Shown piece after piece: positions 34,303 to 42,322 of a stretch of 64,000 bases of DNA (within the stretch, counting starts at the first letter, position 1; each line of letters begins with the position of its first letter). The notes beneath the pieces were generated by a model. It was not told the origin of the DNA and did no database searches. It was given only the letters and a program-made list of their open reading frames with translations. The position numbers and the translations under genes are program-made. Source of the stretch: Spirosoma sp. (GTDB lineage: Bacteria; Bacteroidota; Bacteroidia; Cytophagales; Spirosomataceae); contig NZ_JAPLET010000026.1 in assembly GCF_026391055.1 (NCBI RefSeq), positions 186,001 through 250,000 of the forward strand, read 5' to 3'.

Positions 34303-34881
34303 ATGCCATCCAAGAATACGACAAAAGACTTTTTAGATAATCAACGAAGTCATTGGCAGGATTGGAATATTCCTTATTCCGACGGCGAAGCGTTGTACAA
34401 ACTTATTGTCGAAAATAATTTTACATCTGTTTTGGAAATTGGCACATCTTCCGGACATTCTACCATCTGGCTGTCTTATGCAATGCAGCAAACCGGTGGA
34501 AAAGTTACTACGATCGAGATAGATCAAACCCGTTACAATAAAGCAATCAAGAATTTTGAGTTAGCTGGCGTCTCTAATTTGATTGACGCCAGGCTTGGCG
34601 ATGCATTACACATAATACCCACCTTAACTGAAACATTTGATTTTATCTTTTCCGATGCAACCTTAACCATTCAACCCAAAGAAAGTTACCTACTTTTTTT
34701 TAAAGCGGCAGATCCAAAATTAAGGGTTAACGGACTATACACAATGCATAATGTTACTGATGGTTTTGGCGACGATGGTCGGTTTTTTAAGTATGTAGAT
34801 AATTTAGGTAACTATCAGACATCAATTATTAGAGCAAGTTCGGCGGGAATTTCTGTAAGTAAAAAAATTAAATCAAGATGA
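34303..34881 (+). CDS. Class I SAM-dependent O-methyltransferase-like protein
   Basis: 192 aa. SAM motif I is VLEIGTSSGHSTIWLSYAM (about residues 44-62), followed by the acidic ribose-binding TTIEIDQTRYNKA, and an LGDALHIIPTL loop with FDFIFSDATLTIQPKESYLLFF. The layout is that of catechol/caffeoyl-CoA-type O-methyltransferases, which usually have a DADK motif after the fourth strand; here it is SDAT, so metal use and substrate may differ. Its stop overlaps the start of the next gene by four bases (ATGA). It is part of a compact four-gene run after AraC. The substrate is unknown; a small hydroxylated aromatic is a guess from family alone. Confidence 0.82.
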   Translation: MPSKNTTKDFLDNQRSHWQDWNIPYSDGEALYKLIVENNFTSVLEIGTSSGHSTIWLSYAMQQTGGKVTTIEIDQTRYNKAIKNFELAGVSNLIDARLGDALHIIPTLTETFDFIFSDATLTIQPKESYLLFFKAADPKLRVNGLYTMHNVTDGFGDDGRFFKYVDNLGNYQTSIIRASSAGISVSKKIKSR

Positions 34882-35315
34882 TCACTCTAACCGAAAGCGT
34901 CCTCGTAAATGCACCTAAAGATGAGGTATTTGAAAAATTAATCAATCCTCAAGAGCAGTTGAAATGGAATACATTATACATAGAAGTCTCCATCGAACCG
35001 AAAGGCGAAATTAAGAATGGAACAGTAATGACCGGGAAGTTTAAAGGGTCTGGTAAAGCAACCGTACATTTCGAAAATGTCATCCCAAATCAGGAGTTTA
35101 CCCATTATTCGAAACTAATGATGTTTAACCTGATCTATCTGGGAGAATTTCACCACAACTACAAAGTAGAAGATGTAAGCGGCAAAACTAAATTTACACA
35201 AACCGTTTTTCTAGAACCAAAAGGAATAGGCAAGTTACTACAAAGCACGCTGGTTAACAGTTTTAAAAAACGAATGCCCGAAAGTTTTGAGGAATTCAAA
35301 AAATACATCGAGTAA
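34878..35315 (+). CDS. SRPBCC (START-like) family protein
   Basis: 145 aa. The START-like hydrophobic-cavity fold is suggested by the opening ITLTESVLVNAPKDEVFEKL, the core TVMTGKFKGSGKATVHFENVIPNQEFTHYS and the long C-terminal helix LLQSTLVNSFKKRMPESFEEF. Such proteins bind small hydrophobic ligands such as polyketides or lipids, and some catalyse cyclisation or ligand transfer. The four-base overlap with the methyltransferase gene implies coupled expression. The next gene starts 15 bp on. Role in the run is unknown. Confidence 0.83.
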   Translation: MITLTESVLVNAPKDEVFEKLINPQEQLKWNTLYIEVSIEPKGEIKNGTVMTGKFKGSGKATVHFENVIPNQEFTHYSKLMMFNLIYLGEFHHNYKVEDVSGKTKFTQTVFLEPKGIGKLLQSTLVNSFKKRMPESFEEFKKYIE

Positions 35316-35329
35316 AAAAACAAAATAAG

Positions 35330-36124
35330 ATGAAAGAAATTTTTACTGCGTTCGCAATGACCTTTTTGACAGCTACCAGCTTCGCACAATCAGGTAATCA
35401 GGCCAAATCAAATAAAAATATGAGAATCGTTTTTGTAGTATCCAATCAAGTAAAGTCAGAAACTACAGGTTACCCAATTGGGTTTTGGCTAAGTGAATTA
35501 GCACAACCTTTTTATGAATTTCAGGAGGTTGGTTACGAAGTTACTATTGCTTCGCCCGATGGCGGAAAAATTATTTTTGACAGCTGGAGTGATCCAGAAA
35601 GTCCTAATGCAAGGGAACTGGACCTAATAAGTACAGGTTTTAAACACCATCCAAAAACAGTTGCTTTGATGGAAAACACGGTTAAACTGGATGAAATAAA
35701 AGCTGAAAATTTTGATGGAATTTTTGTAGTCGGCGGCCTGGGACCCATGCAGACGTTTTACAATAATGAAAAGCTACACAAATTATTTGCCCAGTTTTAT
35801 CAGGCAGGAAAGGCATCGGCAACCATCTGTCATGGCTCATCTATTTTGTTAAAAACAAAACTAAGCGACGGTAAATTACTAGCCGAAGGAAAGAAATGGA
35901 CAGGCTTTTGTAATGCCGAAGAAGATATAGTTGATAAAACGGCCAAGAAGAAAATGCAACCTTTTCGGATTGAAGATGAAGCTAAGAAATTAAATACCAA
36001 TTACGTGACAGGCAAAAACCCTTATAGTTCTTTTGCCGTTGCTGATGGAAACTTAATCAGTGGTCAGCAGGGGAGCAGCGGTGCAGAAACTGCTAAATTG
36101 GTTATTAACTATTTGAAGAGATAA
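35330..36124 (+). CDS. Exported DJ-1/PfpI family protein (Hsp31/glyoxalase III-like)
   Basis: 264 aa. A signal peptide (MKEIFTAFAMTFLTATSFAQ) precedes the domain. The flavodoxin-like core starts MRIVFVVSNQV. Glu in TGYPIGFWLSELAQPFYEF and the nucleophile Cys in ATICHGSSILL form the DJ-1-type site, and the length and GFWLSE motif resemble the Hsp31/glyoxalase III subgroup more than small PfpI peptidases. Candidate roles are methylglyoxal detoxification or amidase/hydrolase activity in the periplasm. The stop codon shares one base with the start of the next gene, and both products carry signal peptides, so they may act together outside the cytoplasm. Confidence 0.87.
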   Translation: MKEIFTAFAMTFLTATSFAQSGNQAKSNKNMRIVFVVSNQVKSETTGYPIGFWLSELAQPFYEFQEVGYEVTIASPDGGKIIFDSWSDPESPNARELDLISTGFKHHPKTVALMENTVKLDEIKAENFDGIFVVGGLGPMQTFYNNEKLHKLFAQFYQAGKASATICHGSSILLKTKLSDGKLLAEGKKWTGFCNAEEDIVDKTAKKKMQPFRIEDEAKKLNTNYVTGKNPYSSFAVADGNLISGQQGSSGAETAKLVINYLKR

Positions 36125-37110
36125 TGAAACAACTGTTTTTAAATGTGATAGTCTCTCTTGGGGCTATCACGTTTTCATTTAGCCAAAACGACATAATGAA
36201 TTATAATCTGGAAAAAGTAAGCTTCAAAAGCCATGGTACCCGAGTAGTTGGTTTTTTAGGCAATCCCGGCACAAAATCACCAAAACCTGCAGTTGTAATC
36301 TTAGGGCCTATATGTTCTGTAAAAGAAATGTCACCAATACAGTATGCAACCAGGCTTGCAAAATTAGGTTTTGTTACACTTTGCTTTGACGCTCGAAATT
36401 TTGGCGAAAGTGATGGAACGCCCAGGCAGTTTGAAAGCCTGAAATTAAAAGAAGAAGATATAAAGTCGGCTGTTGATTATTTGATTTCAAATAAGGAGGT
36501 AGATACTAATAAACTATTTCTGTTAGGCATCTGCAATGGAACAAACGAAATAATTTCAGTTGCTACAGAAGACAAACGAATAAAAGCTATCAGTTTAGTT
36601 TCGGGCAATTACCTTATTAAAGAAAATATGGTTCATTTGTTGGGTGACGAAACTATCTGGAATACTCATTTACAAAGAGCCAGGCTTGCCAAAGAAAAGT
36701 TTGACAAAAAAAGGGAAGTCCAATATATAAAAATCATTGACAATACAAGTACCGATCAGCTATTGCCACAGTTACCTATTTATGAGTGGTATCATCCCTG
36801 GGAAAATAAAGCCCCTTATTTTGGTTTTCGTGGAGGCTGGAAAAACGAAGTAACAGCCATGTCAGAATGGGAAACCTTAAACTTTAATGCACTGGATTTC
36901 TCCCGAGAACTACGTGTACCAACATTATTAATCCACGGCGAAATGAGCGATGGTGGTTATGAGTACGCAAAGCGTATTTTTAATAGCATTCCAACTAAAA
37001 ACAAAAAAGCTATCTGGGAGGATAAAATTATTCATTTTCAGTACTACGAAGATGCGAGCGTGATTGATAGAGCCACTGAAAATATAGCACACTGGTTTAA
37101 TCAGTATTAA
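36124..37110 (+). CDS. Exported alpha/beta hydrolase with GxCxG nucleophile elbow
   Basis: 328 aa with a signal peptide (MKQLFLNVIVSLGAITFSFS). Alpha/beta hydrolase landmarks: AVVILGPICSVKEM near the oxyanion region, LGFVTLCFDARNFGESDGTP, the nucleophile elbow LLGICNGTNE and a C-terminal VPTLLIHGEMSDGGYEYAKRI with a His in IIHFQYYED. The elbow residue is Cys, as in dienelactone hydrolases, not the usual Ser. That may reflect substrate choice or loss of activity. It follows the DJ-1-like gene with a one-base overlap and is the last gene of the AT-rich run. Substrate unknown. Confidence 0.82.
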   Translation: MKQLFLNVIVSLGAITFSFSQNDIMNYNLEKVSFKSHGTRVVGFLGNPGTKSPKPAVVILGPICSVKEMSPIQYATRLAKLGFVTLCFDARNFGESDGTPRQFESLKLKEEDIKSAVDYLISNKEVDTNKLFLLGICNGTNEIISVATEDKRIKAISLVSGNYLIKENMVHLLGDETIWNTHLQRARLAKEKFDKKREVQYIKIIDNTSTDQLLPQLPIYEWYHPWENKAPYFGFRGGWKNEVTAMSEWETLNFNALDFSRELRVPTLLIHGEMSDGGYEYAKRIFNSIPTKNKKAIWEDKIIHFQYYEDASVIDRATENIAHWFNQY

Positions 37111-37471
37111 GTGTTACATAAGTTGGACAGATAAATAAATTGACAAAATGCGAACATCTGGCAAGGTATTGACAAAAAAAGAATTAATATATTTTGCTGA
37201 GCCAACAAAAGGTGTTGAATCGAACGGACGGCCCCGATTTTTAATTCTGTTGAGATATAGCCCTAAAAATCTGCTACTGCATCAGCCCAAAAATCGTTGA
37301 GTATTTTTATCTTTGGCTTTTATCAGGTCTGTTCATACAAAAGAATAGCCTTTCATTCAACGACGCCCCTTTCCCACCACTAGATCTTCCGATAAACCCT
37401 GCGTATAGCCTTTCGATGGGCAAAATAACTTAATCCGTTACCTCTGACCTTGCGCAGAAATTTTAGAAAAG
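37111..37471. other. 361-bp AT-rich intergenic stretch
   Basis: No credible gene. Two TTGACA-like hexamers lie near 37138 and 37178. TACCTCTG at 37440-37447 is a plausible -7 element for the AraC gene starting at 37472. No terminator hairpin was recognised after the hydrolase. The stretch marks the change from the AT-rich run to genes of more typical composition. Confidence 0.4.
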
Positions 37472-38353
37472 ATGCAGAATAAGGCCAGACCCATTCCCGT
37501 CGTCTCTATGGTAGACGAGTTTGGTGCAGGTATTGCCATTGAGAAAACATACCTTCCCGATTTACCCATCGTGGATAAAGCAACGTTGACTTCTTTTGAC
37601 GAAGCTTACCAAGCACACCGGCACGAGGGTCATTCGTTCTTCCTGCTGGAAACCGGAACAATTACCATTGAAATTGACTTTCAAACGCTTGTGATACGAT
37701 CGCCGACGGTCATCTACGTTCATCCCGATCAGGTACATCGAACCCTGGCCGCTGAAAATGTAACCGTCAGCGCCTTGACAATCAGTAACGAAAACCTAAA
37801 TCCCGTTTATCTGAAACTGCTTGACGATATCACACCCGCCAAACCGCTCGTCTTGGCCAACGAAACGCTCTTTATCATTTCAGACTCGGTATCACTTTGC
37901 ACAAAATTATCCGAACGCGAAAATGATAAACTATACCATTCCATGTTGAAAGATAGTTGCAACGCCTTGGTAGCATTCGTTATTTCACAGTATCTGGAGC
38001 AAGCTGAGTCAGCAGGCAAACTTTCACGAGTTGAAACAATTACCAAAGATTTTCGCAAACTTCTGGAACGTCACTACGCTACGCTCAAACGCCCTACGGA
38101 ATATGCTCAGACGCTACATCTGTCTACGCCTTACCTGAACGAATGCGTCAAAAACACGACAGGTCATTCCGTTTCACACCACATACATCAGCGTATCATT
38201 CTGGAAGCCAAACGGTTGCTATATCACTCCGACAAATCGGTGAAAGAAATTGCGTCTGATTTAGGGTATGATGATTACCCGTATTTTTCGCGGTTGTTCA
38301 CCAAGCTTACCCAGATGACTCCATTGACCTTTCGTAACAAAAACCGCGATTAG
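37472..38353 (+). CDS. AraC-family transcriptional regulator (second)
   Basis: 293 aa. The N-terminal cupin-like part has HRHEGHSFFLLETGTITIEI and VIYVHPDQVHRTL. The C-terminal DNA-binding part reads RPTEYAQTLHLSTPYLNECVKNTTGHSVSHHIHQRIILEAKRLLYHSDKSVKEIASDLGYDDYPYFSRLFTKLTQMTPLTFR, a full double helix-turn-helix. It is only distantly similar to the AraC protein at 33372. It sits 77 bp upstream of a flavin monooxygenase gene on the same strand and is the obvious candidate regulator of that gene. In Bacteroidota such AraC-oxidoreductase pairs often respond to xenobiotics; effector unknown. Confidence 0.93.
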   Translation: MQNKARPIPVVSMVDEFGAGIAIEKTYLPDLPIVDKATLTSFDEAYQAHRHEGHSFFLLETGTITIEIDFQTLVIRSPTVIYVHPDQVHRTLAAENVTVSALTISNENLNPVYLKLLDDITPAKPLVLANETLFIISDSVSLCTKLSERENDKLYHSMLKDSCNALVAFVISQYLEQAESAGKLSRVETITKDFRKLLERHYATLKRPTEYAQTLHLSTPYLNECVKNTTGHSVSHHIHQRIILEAKRLLYHSDKSVKEIASDLGYDDYPYFSRLFTKLTQMTPLTFRNKNRD

Positions 38354-38430
38354 TCCAATACTTACTTTGTATTGGCATTTCCCGACCCTGCTACGCGCTG
38401 TTCCTTTGTGCCAACGAAAATCACAAAGCA

Positions 38431-39552
38431 ATGGACTCGTTTAATGAAAAAAAAGTGCTCGTTACGGGCGCAAGCATAGCCGGTCTGTCAACCGCCTATT
38501 GGATGAACAAACTTGGGTATAAGGTCACTGTAGTTGAAATGGCCAGCGAACCCCGAACGGCCGGTGCGGCTATTGATATACGCGGAACTACCATAGCCAT
38601 CGCCAAACGTATGGGCATTTTTGAGCCGTTAGCATCGAACAGATTGACGGTGGACTTAATTGAATTTAAACAGGCTGACGATAGCACAGCAGGTTCGATC
38701 GTATTGAAAGATCAACGCGGAGAACTTCCCAATGATGATATCGAAATTGAACGGGATACGTTCATAACTATTCTGATTGAGAAGTTAAAAGGCGAAGTTG
38801 AATTTAGCTTCAATAACAGCATTACGGCGCTTAGTGAAACAGAAAACGATATAACTGCTACGTTTAAGGATGGTTCGCAACGGTCATTCGATCTGGTGTT
38901 AGGCTGCGACGGTTCACATTCGGGTGTACGAAAAATCTGGTTCGGCCACGAAACAGAATACAGTTATTTTCTCAAAGCCTATTTTTCGATCACCATCGTC
39001 AATAAATTGTTAATAAATGAAAGAACGATGCAGTTATATAATGTGCCGGATAAGGCCATTACACTGAATGCATACAACAATAAAACCGACGTAATTTTTA
39101 GTTTCTTTTCTGAAACCGAGATTCCTTATGATTATCGTGCTATCGACCAACAACGAAAAATCATTTTGGAACAGTTTGCCGGACAGGGCTGGCGAACCGA
39201 AGAATTACTGGAAGAAGTGCAGCACTCGCACAAAATGTACTTCGATAAATTCTGCCAGATAAAAATGCCATCGTGGACAAAAGGTAGAGTGGCGTTGGTG
39301 GGTGATGCCGGTTACTGCGCGTCGCCCGCAGCCGGAATGGGTGCATCGTTGGCGATGGAAGGGGCAGCCGCTCTGGCAGATGCCTTACAAAAACACAACG
39401 GAAATTTTGAGGGAGCGTTTCAGGATTACAATAAAAACCTGCGTCCATTTATTGAGCAAGTCCAGGCCACAGCGGAATTGAATGTACGAGAAAATTTTAT
39501 TCCAAGAACCGAAGAAGCTATTCGCAAGAGAAACGCACTACAAGAGTTTTAG
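38431..39552 (+). CDS. FAD-dependent aromatic monooxygenase (group A flavoprotein)
   Basis: 373 aa. The dinucleotide-binding start is VLVTGASIAGLSTAYWMNKLGY (GxSxxG variant), the DG motif is LVLGCDGSHSGVRKIWFG near residue 160, and the FAD-ribityl GD motif is RVALVGDAGYCASPAAGMGASLAMEGA near 290. Together these are diagnostic for the PHBH/TetX fold. The enzyme should use NAD(P)H and oxygen to hydroxylate a small aromatic or polycyclic compound in the cytoplasm. TetX-like tetracycline or rifamycin inactivation is possible but cannot be claimed from motifs. TTCCTTTG upstream is a reasonable -7 element. It is paired with the AraC gene before it. Confidence 0.9.
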   Translation: MDSFNEKKVLVTGASIAGLSTAYWMNKLGYKVTVVEMASEPRTAGAAIDIRGTTIAIAKRMGIFEPLASNRLTVDLIEFKQADDSTAGSIVLKDQRGELPNDDIEIERDTFITILIEKLKGEVEFSFNNSITALSETENDITATFKDGSQRSFDLVLGCDGSHSGVRKIWFGHETEYSYFLKAYFSITIVNKLLINERTMQLYNVPDKAITLNAYNNKTDVIFSFFSETEIPYDYRAIDQQRKIILEQFAGQGWRTEELLEEVQHSHKMYFDKFCQIKMPSWTKGRVALVGDAGYCASPAAGMGASLAMEGAAALADALQKHNGNFEGAFQDYNKNLRPFIEQVQATAELNVRENFIPRTEEAIRKRNALQEF

Positions 39553-39612
39553 AATAGATGCCGTTTAGCGTCTTCATGAAAAACAACCCGCCGAAGTTGC
39601 GCCGGAAAGCCC

Positions 39613-39648
39613 TGTCCGAATACGTACATGTCAGTACGCATTCGGACA
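39613..39648 (+). promoter_or_regulatory. Tandem palindromic sites, cassette 6, upstream of padR-less P6-P7
   Basis: TGTCCGAATACGTACA (39613-39628) and AGTACGCATTCGGACA (39633-39648) start 20 bp apart and are also inverted copies of one another (14 of 15). The distance to the -24 element is 55 bp, as in cassette 1. Confidence 0.68.
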
Positions 39649-39702
39649 TTTCCCCTGCCCAAACTCCTCGTAACCAGCTATCTGTCAGAGTCTTTACGTT
39701 AC

Positions 39703-39717
39703 TGGCATGACTTTAGT
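39703..39717 (+). promoter_or_regulatory. Weak sigma-54-like element upstream of P6
   Basis: TGGCATGACTTTAGT keeps TGGCA and the GG-N10-GT spacing but loses part of the GCATTTG block. It is 84 bp before the ATG of P6. Its bases would also encode WHDFS in an open frame that resembles the end of a prefix domain, so it may be partly a coding relic. Confidence 0.4.
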
Positions 39718-39786
39718 GTATTCATACGCACGAATTATCTGACGGCAAGGGCAGTACCGAAATCCCAGATCAACGCTTATAAAACT

Positions 39787-42168
39787 ATGGTCCGCAACTA
39801 CGTAAAAATTGCCTGGCGAAACCTTGTTCGCAACAAAGCTTTCTCTGGCATCAACTTGGCAGGACTTACCCTGGGCATGACGTGTAGTCTGCTCATTTTA
39901 CTCTGGGTGCAGGACGAACGGAATGTAGATGGTTTTCACGCCAACGACAAGCATCTATACCAGATATATGAACGCCAGCATTTCGATGGAAAAGTGTATG
40001 CCAGCTATTTTACCCAGGGCTTACTGGCTGATGAACTAAAGAACACCATTCCTGAAGTACAATATGCCAGTAGCCTGGAGTGGCCTTACAGTACCACCTT
40101 CGAAGCTGGTGATAAAATCAATAAACTGAACGGGACATTTGCCGGAGCCGATTTTTTCAAGATGTTCAGCTATCCCTTCTTGCAGGGTACCCCGGCTACA
40201 GCACTGAGTCGTCCGGGCGGCATAGCCATCTCGCGCAACATGGCCGAACAGTTTTTTGGCAGCCCCGAAAAGGCTATGGGTAAATCCATCCGGTACGAAA
40301 ACAAAGAAGATTTACAGATAACAGCCGTCTTCGAAAACCTACCCGCTAACTCGTCGGTACAATTTGATTATCTGAGGCCCTGGATCGACTTCTTCAAGGA
40401 TAACGAATGGGCAAAAACCTGGGGCAGCACAGACCCCGTCACCTATGTGCAGCTACGCGCCGATGGCGCGGGGCAGCCAGCCGACGCGGCTCGCGTAGAA
40501 GCTAAAATCAAGGATTTTCTGTATCGGTACATACCAAAAACCAAAGGCTTTCTAGTTGAACTGGGCTTGCAGCCTTACCCGGAAAAGTACCTTCACTCGA
40601 CCTTTAAAGATGGGTATCTGGATGGCGGCCGGATTGAGTATGTGCGTTTGTTCAGTATCGTAGCCATTTTCATTCTGCTCATTGCCTGCATCAACTTCAT
40701 GAACTTGAGTACGGCTCGTTCGGCTAAACGGGCCAAAGAAGTGGGTGTTCGGAAAGTGATCGGAGCCGCGCGGTTATCGTTGATGGGACAGTTTGTTGGC
40801 GAGGCCATGCTGCTCACCATCCTGTCAATGTGTGTCGCCCTGATACTGGTAGCCACCCTACTCCCCGCCTTTAACACCCTCACAGGTAAAATGCTGGCGT
40901 TGCCGGTCAATGACCCTGTTTTCTGGATAAGTTTATTGGGTCTACTCCTTCTGACGGGCTTTGTAGCGGGTAGTTATCCGGCGCTCTTTCTATCGTCGCT
41001 CAATCCCATTCGGGTGTTAAAAAGCAGCCTAAAATTCAGTTCGGGAGCAACCTTTTTCCGGCAGGGCTTGGTTGTCTTTCAGTTTGGCCTGTCGATTTTG
41101 CTTATTGTTGGCACAATCGTCATTTACCAACAGATGAATTATGTTCAGACGGCAAATCTTGGATTTAACCGCGAGAATTTGGTTTATGTACCCATCGAAG
41201 GCGATTTAATGGTCAAATACGACCTCTTCAGAGAAAAAGCGGGGAAGATCGCTGGTGTTTCGATGGTATCCCGCATGCGGGAATCCCCAACCGGCATTGG
41301 TCACCACGTCGATGATATTAGCTGGTCGGGAAAAGACCCGAATTTGAGAACAGCTTTTGCCAATACGGCCGTTGGCTACGACTTTGTCAAGACCCTGAAT
41401 CTTCAGTTGAAGGAAGGGCGGGATTTTTCGAGAGACTACGGTACGGACTCGCTGGGGTTCATGATTAACGAAACGGCTTTGGCTAAAATCGGCTATAAGA
41501 ACCCGATTGGTAAGCCGCTGAACTGGGGGGGAGTGCACGGCACCATCATTGGCGTCCTGAAAGATTTTCACTTCAACTCCATGCGTCAATCCATTGAGCC
41601 ATTGATCATTCGACTGGACCCTAAACCCAGATGGGGCACGATTCTGGTCCGTACCGAAGCGGGCCAAATCAAAGAAGCCATCACGGGTCTGGAAAAGCTT
41701 TGCACCGAGTTGAACCCTAAAACGCCCTTCACCTACCAGTTTTCCGATCAGGAATACGCAAAACTGTACCGGAGCGAACAAGTTGTCAGCCAGTTGGCTA
41801 ATTGCTTCGCGTTGCTGGCTATTTTCATCTCGTGCCTGGGTTTGTTTGGTCTGGCCACCTTCACCGCCGAGCAGCGCACCAAAGAGATTGGCGTTCGGAA
41901 AGTGCTGGGGGCATCGATTGCCAGTGTCGTTGCCCTGCTCTCCAAAGATTTTCTAAAGCTGGTACTGATTGCCATTGTGATGGCTTCCCCCATTGCGTGG
42001 TGGGCGATGAATCAATGGCTGCAAAACTTTATGTACAAAGTCGATATTGAGTGGTGGGTCTTTGCGGTGGCAGGCATACTAGCCATTGGTATTGCCTTAT
42101 TGACCGTCAGCTTCCAAAGTATCAAAGCGGCCCTGACAAATCCGGTGAAGTCGTTGAGAAGCGAGTAG
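39787..42168 (+). CDS. FtsX/MacB-type ABC permease without prefix domain (P6)
   Basis: The ATG at 39787 (MVRNYVKIAWRNLVRNKAFS) marks the start of the conserved permease body and gives 793 aa. The open frame extends back to 39628, but that part overlaps the cassette-6 sites and promoter. TM1: LAGLTLGMTCSLLILLWVQDE. Cores: FILLIACINFMNLSTARSAKRAKEVGVRKVIGA and CLGLFGLATFTAEQRTKEIGVRKVLGAS. End: NPVKSLRSE. It has no padR of its own, yet its upstream region keeps the tandem sites seen before the padR genes. P7 follows 154 bp later and a terminator follows P7, so P6-P7 are probably one operon. No ATPase is nearby. Confidence 0.9.
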   Translation: MVRNYVKIAWRNLVRNKAFSGINLAGLTLGMTCSLLILLWVQDERNVDGFHANDKHLYQIYERQHFDGKVYASYFTQGLLADELKNTIPEVQYASSLEWPYSTTFEAGDKINKLNGTFAGADFFKMFSYPFLQGTPATALSRPGGIAISRNMAEQFFGSPEKAMGKSIRYENKEDLQITAVFENLPANSSVQFDYLRPWIDFFKDNEWAKTWGSTDPVTYVQLRADGAGQPADAARVEAKIKDFLYRYIPKTKGFLVELGLQPYPEKYLHSTFKDGYLDGGRIEYVRLFSIVAIFILLIACINFMNLSTARSAKRAKEVGVRKVIGAARLSLMGQFVGEAMLLTILSMCVALILVATLLPAFNTLTGKMLALPVNDPVFWISLLGLLLLTGFVAGSYPALFLSSLNPIRVLKSSLKFSSGATFFRQGLVVFQFGLSILLIVGTIVIYQQMNYVQTANLGFNRENLVYVPIEGDLMVKYDLFREKAGKIAGVSMVSRMRESPTGIGHHVDDISWSGKDPNLRTAFANTAVGYDFVKTLNLQLKEGRDFSRDYGTDSLGFMINETALAKIGYKNPIGKPLNWGGVHGTIIGVLKDFHFNSMRQSIEPLIIRLDPKPRWGTILVRTEAGQIKEAITGLEKLCTELNPKTPFTYQFSDQEYAKLYRSEQVVSQLANCFALLAIFISCLGLFGLATFTAEQRTKEIGVRKVLGASIASVVALLSKDFLKLVLIAIVMASPIAWWAMNQWLQNFMYKVDIEWWVFAVAGILAIGIALLTVSFQSIKAALTNPVKSLRSE

Positions 42169-42322
42169 AGCCGCAAGGTATTGCGGCTCCTGAGTGTCAG
42201 CCAAAACCATCCGGTTAAGGAGACGAGAAAGATCGCCGGTTTGCTGGTGCGGACTCTACACACGCAACGAAACAAAATTCCCGGCGTCATTGGGGTAACC
42301 ATGTCCCCAACCGCTGGAAAGT

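Noticed and set aside
38431-39552. Flavin monooxygenase as a tetracycline-inactivating TetX
   Set aside because: The fold motifs are shared by many aromatic hydroxylases; nothing seen is specific to tetracycline as substrate.
39628-39786. Longer start for P6 at 39628
   Set aside because: The stretch overlaps the palindromic sites and the -24/-12 candidate; paralogues without a prefix start at the M(V/L/F)RNY motif. The RYWHD similarity is noted in the findings as a possible relic.
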